Below the pieces are notes generated by a model. The model was given only the letters and a program-made list of their open reading frames with translations, ran no database searches and was not told the origin of the DNA. The position numbers and the translations under genes were made by a program. From the NCBI RefSeq assembly GCF_902706035.1, contig NZ_CACSJA010000004.1, positions 124,001 through 188,000 of the forward strand: a stretch of DNA of 64,000 bases. The letters are read 5' to 3'. Source of the stretch: Pantoea sp. 18069. GTDB taxonomy: Bacteria; Pseudomonadota; Gammaproteobacteria; Burkholderiales; Burkholderiaceae_C. Below, one piece after another: positions 21,777-29,894 of the stretch. Position 1 is the stretch's first letter. Every line of letters begins with the position of its first letter.

Positions 21777-22767
21777 CGTGCGCTCCTTCACGGCCCAGGC
21801 GGCTGACCAGCGCGCTGAGAACAAAGACCCCGGCGAGCATGACCAGCGCGATCGCGCTGCCGTAGCCCCAGAACGAGAAGTTGAAGGCCTGGATGAAACC
21901 ATAGAAATTCGTGACTTCGGTCACCGTGCCCGGGCCGCCATTGGTCAGCACGTAGAGCAGCGGAAAGGCCTTGAAGCTGTCGATCAGCCGGAACAGCGCG
22001 CAGACCAGCAGCACCGCGCGGATATGGGGAAAGACGATGAAGCGGAACAGCTGCCAGCGGTTGGCGCCGTCCATGCGCGCGGCTTCTAGCGGATCGTCGG
22101 GAATCATCTGCAGCGCCGCGAGCACCATCAGCATGGTGAACGGAAACCACTGCCAGGTATCGGCCGCGACCACGGCCCACAGCGCGGTGTCGGGGTTGGC
22201 GATCAGCGAGCGCAGCGGCCAGCCCAGGGCATCCAGCGCCTGGTGCAGCGGGCTGATGTCGGGGGTGTAGAGGATCTTCCAGATCAGCGCGACGACGATG
22301 GGCGGCAACACCATGGGAATCAGGAACAGGCTGCGCACCGCGCCCAGCACCTTTGACCGGCCATGCAGCAGCAGCGCGATGCCCAGGCCCGTCAACAGCT
22401 GCAGCGTCACGCCCACGCTTGACAGCTGGAACTGCACCCACAGCGAATGCAAAAAGCGCGGGTCCTGCAGCAATTGCCGGTAGTTGCCCAGTGGGTCGCG
22501 GAAGTGGAAGGTGCCCGCGGGGTCGGTCAGGCTCAGCGGCGTGAGGCTGACGACCACCAGTGTGATCAGCGGCGCCAGCGTGATCAGCGCGAGCACGATC
22601 AGCGCCGGGTACAGGCCCCAGCCATAGGCGCGGCGCTGCTGACGCTGCCAGCTCGGCGCGGGCGCTGGGACAGGTGGCGCTGGCGCTGCAGTCCGGCTGG
22701 GCAGATAGTAGGGCTGGCCGGCCTCGCCGGCGGGCAGCGCGGGAGCGAGTGCGGGAGGCATGTGCAT
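21766..22767 (-). CDS. ABC transporter permease, CUT1 MalF/UgpA type
   Basis: First membrane subunit, 333 residues. A Pro/Ala-rich cytosolic N-terminus of about 45 residues precedes six transmembrane helices. The EAA motif region is 'IPDDPLEAARMDGANRWQLF'. It starts 18 bases after the binding-protein gene, with a moderate ribosome-binding site (AAAGGCG). Confidence 0.93.
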   Translation of the reverse strand: MHMPPALAPALPAGEAGQPYYLPSRTAAPAPPVPAPAPSWQRQQRRAYGWGLYPALIVLALITLAPLITLVVVSLTPLSLTDPAGTFHFRDPLGNYRQLLQDPRFLHSLWVQFQLSSVGVTLQLLTGLGIALLLHGRSKVLGAVRSLFLIPMVLPPIVVALIWKILYTPDISPLHQALDALGWPLRSLIANPDTALWAVVAADTWQWFPFTMLMVLAALQMIPDDPLEAARMDGANRWQLFRFIVFPHIRAVLLVCALFRLIDSFKAFPLLYVLTNGGPGTVTEVTNFYGFIQAFNFSFWGYGSAIALVMLAGVFVLSALVSRLGREGAHDAR

Positions 22768-22785
22768 GGGCGCTGCGCCTTTGCG

Positions 22786-24225
22786 TCAGACCGCGATGCC
22801 CGAGCGCCTGAGCTCGGCCAGCGCGCCGATCTGCGCCTGCTGCATGGCCGCGGCCGCGGACTTCTGGCCGGAGACGATCAGCTCGATGGCCTTGTTGATC
22901 TGCTGGTCGATCTGCGGGTACACGGCCACCGTGCGGTACTTCATATGGCCTTGCCGGGCCGCGAGATCGATGGCTTCGGACGACAGCTTGGCGATGTCAT
23001 AGCCGTTGACGCGCTGGCGCTCGCTGAAGACCTGCGACTGCATGTCGGAGCGGCGCGTGGGCGAGCCATAGCCCGCGGCCACGGCGCGCTGCGTGATCTG
23101 CTTGGACGTCGCCCAGGCGATGAACTGCCACGCGGCCTGCGCGTTCCTGCTGCCCACGGGAATGCCCAGGCCATGCACGGCCGAGCCCGGAAAGCGCCCC
23201 GCGGGCCCGCGCGGCACCGCGCCCCAGGCGGTGGTCGCTGCGACCTTGCTGCTGGCCTTGTCGGCGAGCTGCGACAGGTAGATCTGGCCCTGTATGCCCA
23301 GGTTGCTGCGCCCGCTCTTGAGCGATTGCAGCGACTGGTCGGCGGTGTACGAGACCGCGCCGTCCGGCCCGAAATCGCGCAGCAGGCGCGCGAAGTAGTC
23401 GGCCGCGGCAATCGCCTCGGGCGTGTCCAGCGTGGGGTAGAGGTCGTGCGGCGCCTTGCGGAACACATCGCCGCCAAACGCCTGCAGGAACGGCGGGAAG
23501 GTCCAGCCGTAGTGGTTGTCGGTGACGAAGCCGGCCGCGCGCTCCTTGCGGTGCACGGTCTGCACGGCGCGGCTGAAGTCTTCCAGCGTGTCGGGAAAGG
23601 CCAGGCCGGCGCTGCGCAGCACATCGAAGCGGCTGGCCGCGGCCAGCGTGACTTCGGCCGTCCACGGCACGCCATAGAGCTTGCCGTCGGCGCCGGTCTC
23701 GGGCGCGCGCGCGCCGGCCAGGAAATCATTGATGTCGAAGTCGGCCGGCGTGAGATTGCGGTTGGCGATGAACTCGTCCAGCGGCGTGAGCCAGCCCGAG
23801 TTGATCCAGCGGCTCGAATAGATGAAGGTGACGTTGACCACGTCGTAGGCGCTGCCCTTGGTCGAGAGCTCGAGGTCGGTGCGCTGGTTGTAGACGGGAA
23901 AGCCCGGCGTGTCGAAGTTCACGCGCGCGCCGGTGCTTTCCTCGAACTCGGCGATCCAGGGGCGCAGCAGCCTGGAGTAGGCGGTGCTGAACAGCGCGAC
24001 ATTGAGCGTCGTGCCCTGCAGCGGCTTGGCGCGCTGGGCGAACGCGGGCATGCTCCACAGGGCGCTTGCACCGAGGGCTGCGCCGGCGCGCAAAAGGGCG
24101 CGGCGGGAGCTGGCGGCCGCGCAGGAAGCCGTGGAAGCTTCAGGAGCAGGCCCTGAAACGCCCTTCGATCCTTCGGCAGGCTCAGGACTCAGGGCGAACG
24201 GTGGGGGGGCGCTGGAGTGCGGCAT
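22786..24225 (-). CDS. ABC transporter substrate-binding protein with Tat signal
   Basis: Periplasmic solute-binding protein of family 1 (sugar type). The N-terminus carries a twin-arginine export signal 'SSRRALLRAGAALGAS' ending near 'AFAQ', so it should be exported folded by the Tat pathway. The mature part shows 'VVNVTFIYSSRWINSGWL' and 'GKLYGVPWTAEVTLA', usual for this fold. Ahead of the Tat motif is a long n-region partly encoded by an intergenic-type repeat (24160-24201). ATG 24225 was preferred over TTG 24243; no start codon exists between the repeat and the Tat motif. The ligand is unknown; the operon dioxygenase suggests a sulfated or sulfonated organic compound (inference). Confidence 0.9.
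   Translation of the reverse strand: MPHSSAPPPFALSPEPAEGSKGVSGPAPEASTASCAAASSRRALLRAGAALGASALWSMPAFAQRAKPLQGTTLNVALFSTAYSRLLRPWIAEFEESTGARVNFDTPGFPVYNQRTDLELSTKGSAYDVVNVTFIYSSRWINSGWLTPLDEFIANRNLTPADFDINDFLAGARAPETGADGKLYGVPWTAEVTLAAASRFDVLRSAGLAFPDTLEDFSRAVQTVHRKERAAGFVTDNHYGWTFPPFLQAFGGDVFRKAPHDLYPTLDTPEAIAAADYFARLLRDFGPDGAVSYTADQSLQSLKSGRSNLGIQGQIYLSQLADKASSKVAATTAWGAVPRGPAGRFPGSAVHGLGIPVGSRNAQAAWQFIAWATSKQITQRAVAAGYGSPTRRSDMQSQVFSERQRVNGYDIAKLSSEAIDLAARQGHMKYRTVAVYPQIDQQINKAIELIVSGQKSAAAAMQQAQIGALAELRRSGIAV
24160..24201. repeat. Family A-type repeat inside the coding sequence of the Tat binding protein
   Basis: The stretch has the family A core (cttcggcaggctcagga) and the 'gggcgaacgg' end, here read in frame as 'FALSPEPAEGSKG' in the binding-protein N-terminus. 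Elsewhere in the window this family is intergenic. Confidence 0.75.
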
Positions 24226-24245
24226 GGGAGTATCCGAAATCAAGT

Positions 24246-25172
24246 TCAGGCGCTGACCGCCGTGCGGTCGATGCTCTTGCGGCCGTCGATGGCCGTGGTG
24301 TGTTCGCCGGTCACGGTGACGCGGCGCACCACGCGGTGCTGGTCGCCGTAGTCGTTGATCGCGTAGTGCTGGGTCGCGCGGTTGTCCCAGATCGCGACAT
24401 CGCCTTCGGACCAGCGCCAGCGCACGGTGTTCTCGAGCGCGACGATGCGCTGGTGCAGCAGCTCGAGCAGCGCGTTCGATTCCTGCTGGCGCAGCTGGTT
24501 CAGGCGCTTGGCGAAATGGCCCAGCAGCAGCGCGCGCTCGCCGGTTTCGGGGTGCACATGCACCACCGGGTGTTCGGCTTCGATGAGGGTGCGCCGGAAA
24601 GTCGCGCGGTACTGCGCGCGGCCGGCGATTTCTTCGGCGCTGGCCGTGGTTTGCTGGCGCGGATCGGCATAGTCGTAGTCATTGCCATGCACCGCCCAGA
24701 GCCCGTCGGCGAGCGCCTTGAGCGGCGCGGGCAGGCCTTCGTAGGCGGCGACGGTATTGGCCCAGACCGTGTCGCCGCCATGGGGCGGCAGCACCACGGC
24801 GCGCAGTATGCAGGCCTTGGGCGGCGCGGCCTTGAACGTCACATCGGTGTGCCAGGAATCGGCGCGCCCGCCATGGCGCGAGTCGAGTTCGAGAAAGCGC
24901 GTGCCATCGGGCGCGGGCACCGTGGGGTGGGCCTCGATCTCGCCCCAGAGCCGGCCAAAGGCCTGGTGGCTGGCGTCATCGAGGTGGTGCTGGCCCTTGA
25001 AGAACAGCACGCGGTGGCGCAGCAGCGCGGCGCGCAGCTGGGCGACGGTGTCGCCATCGAGCGTGCCCGACAGACGCAGCCCGCGCACTTCGGCGCCTAT
25101 GCGCACGGCCAGGGGCGTGATGTCCAGCGGGCCCGACAGTTGCGTGGGCAGGGTTTCCAAAACAGCGCTCAT
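24246..25172 (-). CDS. TauD/TfdA-family 2-oxoglutarate dioxygenase, AtsK-like
   Basis: Non-haem Fe(II)/2-oxoglutarate oxygenase that hydroxylates a substrate next to a sulfonate or sulfate-ester carbon, releasing sulfite or sulfate. The iron ligands are seen as H-x-D in 'WHTDVTF' and the distal His in 'NRATQHYAINDYG'; the 2-oxoglutarate-binding Arg follows in 'RVVRRVTV'. 'CILRAVVLPPHGGDTVW' resembles the alkylsulfatase AtsK branch more than taurine dioxygenase. ATG 25172 has GGAG eight bases upstream. It is first in an operon with an ABC importer, so substrate uptake and desulfurisation are probably linked. Exact substrate unknown. Confidence 0.88.
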   Translation of the reverse strand: MSAVLETLPTQLSGPLDITPLAVRIGAEVRGLRLSGTLDGDTVAQLRAALLRHRVLFFKGQHHLDDASHQAFGRLWGEIEAHPTVPAPDGTRFLELDSRHGGRADSWHTDVTFKAAPPKACILRAVVLPPHGGDTVWANTVAAYEGLPAPLKALADGLWAVHGNDYDYADPRQQTTASAEEIAGRAQYRATFRRTLIEAEHPVVHVHPETGERALLLGHFAKRLNQLRQQESNALLELLHQRIVALENTVRWRWSEGDVAIWDNRATQHYAINDYGDQHRVVRRVTVTGEHTTAIDGRKSIDRTAVSA

Positions 25173-25268
25173 CGGATGCTCCAAGGTAGGCGTACATGAC
25201 GCAATGGAGGTTCATCCTAGGCAGGCGGCTGGCTTGGGGAAACGAATTTTCTCGTAGATCGATATCTG

Positions 25269-25292
25269 AAAAAAAGCGGCGTTTCAGGCCGC
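25269..25292 (-). terminator. Intrinsic terminator left over from the displaced ABC ATPase gene end
   Basis: Read on the minus strand: GCGGC, a 7-base loop, GCCGC and seven T. It lies 21 bases downstream of the broken ABC ATPase fragment and upstream of the dioxygenase gene. It looks like the original terminator of the amino-acid transporter operon, now separated from the intact gene by the island. Confidence 0.75.
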
Positions 25293-25312
25293 AGGAATTG
25301 CCTGGCCTGGGC

Positions 25313-25435
25313 TCAATGCCCTCGCCCCAGAAACTGCTGCAGCTCGGGCGTCTGCGGCGCGCCGAACAGCGCTTCGGGCGTGCCGACTTTGGTGCATGAA
25401 CACCACGCGGTTGCTGACCTTGCGCGCGAAGTTCA
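25313..25435 (-). pseudogene. 3'-end fragment of an amino-acid ABC ATPase gene (displaced copy)
   Basis: Nearly identical to the last ~138 bases of the intact ABC ATPase gene at 36423-37199, starting exactly at the stop codon and ending at 'gcgcgaagttca'. It has a net 14-base deletion near 25388, which breaks the frame, and a few substitutions. It lacks any upstream part of the gene. It is the left boundary mark of the catabolic island. The 363-base gap 25173-25535 holds the dioxygenase leader, the terminator, this fragment and about 100 bases (25436-25535) in which I recognise nothing. Confidence 0.92.
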
Positions 25436-25535
25436 GTGTGCTGCTTTGCCATTGTGCAAGCACTCGGCGATCTTCTGCTGATTGCTGAGGCTCAACTGCT
25501 GGCAGGCCGTCGGGAGCGCGCGCTGTCCCATGGCG

Positions 25536-26396
25536 TCACGCGCAGGGTGGCTCCAGGGCGATGGTGTTGCGCAGTGTCCCTACGCCACCCACCTCCACTT
25601 CAACCACATCGCCGTCGCGCATCAGCACCGGTGGCGTGCGCTTGAAGCCGACGCCGCCCGGTGTCCCGGTCACGATGACATCGCCCGGCTCCAGCGGCGT
25701 GAAGGTGGAGGCATAGGCGATGAGTTCGGGGATGGGGAAGATCATCATGCGGGTGTCGGCCTGCTGCATGACCTGGCCATTGAGGCGTGTGGACAAGGTG
25801 AGCAGCGGGTTGTCGCCGAGTTCGTCTGCACTCACCAGAAAGGGGCCGAAGGCTCCCGTGGCCGGGAAGTTCTTGCCGGCTGTCCACTGGGTGGAGTGGG
25901 ACTGCCAGGCGCGTGCCGACGCGTCATTGTAGGGAGCGTAGCCGAACACATGCTCCCAGGCCTGCGCCGCTGGGATGCGTCGTCCGCCGCGGCCGATGAC
26001 GATCGCTATCTCCCCTTCAAAATCGAGTCCTTCGGATACTTCGGGCGGAATGATGATGGGCTGCTCGTGTCCGGTTTGCGATGCTGGTAGGCGAAGGAAC
26101 AAGGTCGGTTGCGAGGTGCGTGCACGGCCGGCTTCCACCCGGTGCTCCTCGTAGTTGAGTCCTACGCAGAGAATCCGTGCTGGGTCAGCCACCACCGGGC
26201 GGAACGTTTTGATGCTCGAGAGCGCGAAGGATGCAGGGCCTTGGCTCGCGAGGGCGTGCAACGCAATGGGGCCCAGTCGACGCAGGGCTTCGCCCAGGTT
26301 GCCGCACTGCGAAGCCGGCGTCAGATCTACCACGGCATCGCCGCGCACTGCGCCAATGTGGTCGGCGCCATCACGCCGGAAGCTCAGGAATTTCAT
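25536..26396 (-). CDS. Fumarylacetoacetate hydrolase (FAH) family protein
   Basis: Metal-dependent C-C hydrolase/isomerase/decarboxylase-like enzyme of aromatic and keto-acid degradation; precise substrate unknown. The FAH fold is clear from 'ILCVGLNYEEH', the metal-binding 'GLDFEGEIAIVIG' and the C-terminal 'PGDVIVTGTPGGVGFKRTPP'. 286 residues. ATG 26396 begins the usual N-terminal strand ('MKFLSFRRDG'); it has no Shine-Dalgarno sequence, and its leader instead contains the complement of one (see 26401-26414). It is divergent from the Bug protein gene and is the first island gene on the left. Confidence 0.88.
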   Translation of the reverse strand: MKFLSFRRDGADHIGAVRGDAVVDLTPASQCGNLGEALRRLGPIALHALASQGPASFALSSIKTFRPVVADPARILCVGLNYEEHRVEAGRARTSQPTLFLRLPASQTGHEQPIIIPPEVSEGLDFEGEIAIVIGRGGRRIPAAQAWEHVFGYAPYNDASARAWQSHSTQWTAGKNFPATGAFGPFLVSADELGDNPLLTLSTRLNGQVMQQADTRMMIFPIPELIAYASTFTPLEPGDVIVTGTPGGVGFKRTPPVLMRDGDVVEVEVGGVGTLRNTIALEPPCA

Positions 26397-26400
26397 GTTC

Positions 26401-26414
26401 AAGGAGGTGGTATG
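26401..26414 (+). promoter_or_regulatory. Perfect Shine-Dalgarno plus ATG in frame upstream of the Bug gene
   Basis: AAGGAGGTGGTATG gives a near-perfect ribosome-binding site five bases from an ATG (26412) in frame with the Bug gene. Use of it would add 52 mostly basic residues before the usual signal peptide. The same sequence on the other strand places ACCTCCTT in the FAH mRNA leader. Confidence 0.45.
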
Positions 26415-26567
26415 TGGACGGTGCGCGATCGTCGTGCAACGCGTCGCCGCAGGCAAGGGCATGGCCCATTTATCAGCCGGCTGAACATTGCGTCATGGGC
26501 CTTTCATCGGGCGCTTGAGTCGCCTAGCATCCTGCGGACAAGTTGTAGAACCTGGAGACATATACCA

Positions 26568-27536
26568 ATGAAACGTCGCGTTATTCTGGTAGCCACCGCC
26601 GCTACCGTCCTGGCCTCATTCACAGTGGGCAGCTCTGCGCAGCAGGGCTATCCCAACAAGCCGATTCGGCTGGTGGTGCCTTATCCACCAGGAGGCGGCG
26701 CGGATGGCCTGGCCCGCCTGATTGCCACCAAGGTGGGGGAGAAGCTTGGACGGACGGTCGTCATTGACAACAAGCCGGGTGCCAACACCATGCTCGCTTC
26801 CAGTGAGGTGGCGCGCGCCCAGCCCGATGGCTACACGCTCTTGTATGTCGCCAGCGCTTTCGCCATCAACCCCGGCCTCTACAAAGTGCCCTACGACACC
26901 GAGAAGGCCTTCGCTCCCGTCGCCATGGTGGCCGAGGTGCCGCTGCTCATTCTTGGCAACGCAAAAGTGCCGTACAAGACGTTGCCGGAGTTGCTGGCCG
27001 CAGCCAAAGCCAGGCCGGGCAGTATCGACTATGCCTCCTATGGTCAGGGCAGTCCCGCGCATTTGGGCGGGGAGTTGCTGGCAAGCATGGCCGGAGTAGA
27101 AATGGTGCATGTGCCCTACAAGGGCAGCGCGCCCGCGTTGAACGACGTGCTGGGCGGGCAGGTGCCCGTGGCCTTCAGCAGCATCGAGCCGGCGCTGCCA
27201 CTGATCCACACGAACCGCGTGAATGCCATCGCGGTGATGACTAAGAAACGCGTTGCGTCTTTGCCGGATGTGCCTGCGGTGGCTGAATTCATTCCAGGCT
27301 TCGAGGCCATAGGCTGGAACGGCATTGTTGCGCCCGCGGGTACGCCGCCGGACATCATCGCCAAGTTGAATGCCACCATCAACGAGGTCGTTCAGTCGCC
27401 GGACGTTTTGGAGAAGTACGCCAAGCAGGGGGTGGACGCCGATCCCATGTCGTCGCAAGACTTCGCCAAGCTCATCAGCGGTGAAATCGCCAAATGGTCG
27501 GGGGTGATCAAGAAAGCCGGGGTACAGGTCGAGTGA
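26568..27536 (+). CDS. Bug/TctC-family periplasmic solute-binding protein
   Basis: Binds a carboxylate in the periplasm, usually feeding a tripartite tricarboxylate transporter. A Sec signal ('MKRRVILVATAATVLASF', cleavage near 'SSAQ') precedes the typical start of the mature Bug fold, 'YPNKPIRLVVPYPPGGGAD'. Later motifs 'NKPGANTMLASSEVARAQPDGYTLL' and 'VHVPYKGSAPALNDVLGGQV'-type are family hallmarks. 322 residues. GGAG lies 10 bases before the ATG. No TctA/TctB membrane genes are adjacent, so it is an orphan receptor here. It leads the plus-strand island genes. Confidence 0.94.
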   Translation: MKRRVILVATAATVLASFTVGSSAQQGYPNKPIRLVVPYPPGGGADGLARLIATKVGEKLGRTVVIDNKPGANTMLASSEVARAQPDGYTLLYVASAFAINPGLYKVPYDTEKAFAPVAMVAEVPLLILGNAKVPYKTLPELLAAAKARPGSIDYASYGQGSPAHLGGELLASMAGVEMVHVPYKGSAPALNDVLGGQVPVAFSSIEPALPLIHTNRVNAIAVMTKKRVASLPDVPAVAEFIPGFEAIGWNGIVAPAGTPPDIIAKLNATINEVVQSPDVLEKYAKQGVDADPMSSQDFAKLISGEIAKWSGVIKKAGVQVE

Positions 27537-27598
27537 GGGGCTTCGGTCCTGCGGGAGTCAGAGGTAAACTTGGGCCGAACGAGCACGCACGGTGCAGC

Positions 27599-28477
27599 AT
27601 GGATATCCCACAGAACCCCTTTGTCGATGACGAGCTGCCGCTGACGCAGGTGGCCGCTGAATTGCCCTATGGCAAGCCCGTAGGATCGCTTCACCGCGCG
27701 CTCGAAGTGCTGGAGCTTTTTGCCGTTGAGCAGCGCTCGCTGACGGTGGGCGAAATCGCCCAGCGCCTGGGTTATCCGCAGTCCAGCACTTCGGTGCTGC
27801 TGCATGGCCTGAGCGAGCTCGGCTACCTGCAACATGACCGGCATGCACGCACTTTCATGCCGACGCTGCGGGTCAGCTTTCTGGGAAACTGGGTGCACCA
27901 GTTGGTGCTGGCGCAGGGTAGCTTGCTGGCCTTCATGGAAATGCTGGCCAGCCGTTCTGGCCATGTCGCCATGCTGGCGATGCAGAATGGTCTGCACGCA
28001 CAGTACATCCACATCGTCTCGGCACGCTCTTCGCGCGTGGGTCTCAAGCCGGGCCTGTTGCGGCCTCTGTGCCGCTCCGCCGTGGGCAAGGTGCTGCTGA
28101 GCACCCAGTCGGACGAGCAGGTGCTGCGCATGGTGCGCAACGTCAATGCCACCGACGTCGATTTCCCGCTGCCCGTCGATGGCAAGGCCTTGCTGGCGGA
28201 AATCTTGGAATGTCGTCGGACCGGCTTCGCCTTCAGCGGGGATTCGGTCACGCAGGGTTCCTCCGTGATCGCCACGCGCGTGCCGGCGGATGTGGGCGGG
28301 CAGGCGCTCGCGGTGGGCATAGGCGTGCACACCTGGCAGCGCGAGGAATTGCAGCAGTCCATCATGGACCTGCTGCACGAGGCGCTTGCCACCCATTTTC
28401 CGGCAGGCGCCAGCGGCGCCGAACGCCCGCGCGTGCAGGTGCCGCAGGCCGGCTACGCCGTCTTCAAGACTCCGTGA
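27599..28477 (+). CDS. IclR-family transcriptional regulator
   Basis: Likely controls the catabolic island. The N-terminal winged helix-turn-helix spans about residues 25-90 ('SLHRALEVLELFAVEQRSL...GEIAQRLGYPQSSTSVLLHGLSELGYL'), followed by the ligand-binding IclR domain ('GHVAMLAMQNG', 'RSAVGKVLLSTQ', 'SSVIATRV'). 292 residues. It lies between the Bug gene (62 bases upstream) and the acyl-CoA dehydrogenase (196 bases downstream). The ligand is probably a pathway intermediate (inference). Confidence 0.93.
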   Translation: MDIPQNPFVDDELPLTQVAAELPYGKPVGSLHRALEVLELFAVEQRSLTVGEIAQRLGYPQSSTSVLLHGLSELGYLQHDRHARTFMPTLRVSFLGNWVHQLVLAQGSLLAFMEMLASRSGHVAMLAMQNGLHAQYIHIVSARSSRVGLKPGLLRPLCRSAVGKVLLSTQSDEQVLRMVRNVNATDVDFPLPVDGKALLAEILECRRTGFAFSGDSVTQGSSVIATRVPADVGGQALAVGIGVHTWQREELQQSIMDLLHEALATHFPAGASGAERPRVQVPQAGYAVFKTP

Positions 28478-28673
28478 CGCGCAGCGCAGGATAAGCGCTC
28501 AGAAAACCGTTCCTACCCCGAGCGCGATCAGCCGCCCCGGCTGCGGCGGCGCAGGCGGCGCCAACGCTGCTTTCATCAGCCCATTGATATGTCGCTGCAT
28601 ACCCTCGCAAGCGGCCGAAAACCGGTTGTTTGAACCTACGATGCGCTTCGAACTCAACTGTTTTCGGAGCCCC

Positions 28674-29882
28674 ATGACTTCAACTACCCAGCATGACGCT
28701 GCAGCCGTTGCCCCCCCAGTTTCCATGCAGCTCGGAGAGGATTTCTCCGATATCCGAGATGCCGTGCGCCGCGTGTGCGTCGACTTTCCCGATGAGTATT
28801 GGCTCAACCTCGACGAGAACGAGGCCTACCCCACGGACTTCATCAAGGCCCTGACGCAGGCGGGCTTTCTGGCCGCGCTGATTCCCGAGGAATATGGTGG
28901 TTCAGGCCTGCCGCTGCGCGCCGCTGCCGTGATCATGGAGGAAGTCTGTGCCGCCGGCTGCCACGCTGCAGCCGGCCACGCGCAGATGTACATCATGGGC
29001 ACGGTGCTGCGCCATGGCAGCGAAGCGCAAAAGCGCAAGTACCTGCCGCAGATCGCCTCGGGTGATTTGCGTCTGCAGGCGTTTGGCGTGACCGAGCCCA
29101 CGACCGGCTCCGATACCACGCAGCTCAAGACCCGCGCGGAACGCACCGCAAACGGCTTTCGCATCAACGGCCAGAAAGTCTGGACTTCGCGCGCGCAGCA
29201 TTCCGACCTGATGTTGGTGCTGGCGCGCACTACGCCGGCCTCGGACGTGAAGAACAAGGTGGACGGTGTGTCCACTTTCCTGATCGACATCCGGGAAGCG
29301 CTGGGCCGTGGCCTCACGATCCGCCCGATCAAGGCCATGGTGAACCACCATGCGACCGAAGTGTTCTTCGAGAACCTCGAAGTACCTGCCGACGCGCTCG
29401 TGGGCGAGGAAGGCAAGGGCTTTCGCTACATCCTGGACGGCATGAACGCCGAGCGCATGATCACGGCCGCCGAGGCGGTTGGCTCGACGCGTTGGTTCGT
29501 GCGCAAGGCAACGGCTTATGCCAAGGAGCGCGTGGTGTTCAAACGCCCTATCGGCGCAAACCAGGCGATCCAGTTCCCCATCGCGCAAGCGCATGTGCAG
29601 ATGGAAGCGGCCGATCTGATGGTCCGTCGCGCCACCGCCCTGTTCGAAGCCGGCCAGCCCTGCGGCGCCGAAGCCAACATGGCCCGCTACCTCGCCGCCG
29701 AGTGCTTGTGGAATGCGGCCGAGGCGTGCATGCAGACCCACGGCGGGTTTGGCTTTGCCCGCGAGTACCACGTGGAGCGCAAATGGCGCGAAGCACGTCT
29801 GGCGCGCATTGCCCCGGTATCCACCAACCTGATTCTGGGCAACATCGGCCAGCATGTGCTGGGGCTCCCACGGTCGTACTGA
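28674..29882 (+). CDS. Acyl-CoA dehydrogenase family protein
   Basis: FAD enzyme introducing an alpha,beta double bond in an acyl-CoA and passing electrons to ETF, which is encoded in the same island. 402 residues. Recognisable: 'AGFLAALIPEEYGGSGLP', FAD-binding 'LQAFGVTEPTTGSDTTQLKT', 'INGQKVWTSRAQHSD' and 'HGGFGFAREYHVERKWREAR'. The usual C-terminal 'YEGT' catalytic Glu is replaced by 'PVST'; instead 'GMNAERMITAAEAVG' places a Glu where isovaleryl-CoA dehydrogenase has its base. The start has GGAG five bases upstream. Neighbours suggest a branched dicarboxylyl-CoA (for example methylsuccinyl-CoA) as substrate; this is inference. Confidence 0.92.
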   Translation: MTSTTQHDAAAVAPPVSMQLGEDFSDIRDAVRRVCVDFPDEYWLNLDENEAYPTDFIKALTQAGFLAALIPEEYGGSGLPLRAAAVIMEEVCAAGCHAAAGHAQMYIMGTVLRHGSEAQKRKYLPQIASGDLRLQAFGVTEPTTGSDTTQLKTRAERTANGFRINGQKVWTSRAQHSDLMLVLARTTPASDVKNKVDGVSTFLIDIREALGRGLTIRPIKAMVNHHATEVFFENLEVPADALVGEEGKGFRYILDGMNAERMITAAEAVGSTRWFVRKATAYAKERVVFKRPIGANQAIQFPIAQAHVQMEAADLMVRRATALFEAGQPCGAEANMARYLAAECLWNAAEACMQTHGGFGFAREYHVERKWREARLARIAPVSTNLILGNIGQHVLGLPRSY

Positions 29883-29894
29883 GGGAGCGTGTCC

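Noticed and set aside
25436-25535. Short stretch after the broken ABC ATPase fragment that might encode 'QQLSLSNQQKIAECL' on the minus strand
   Set aside because: Too short and without a match I can name; might be the remains of another gene, but cannot be supported.
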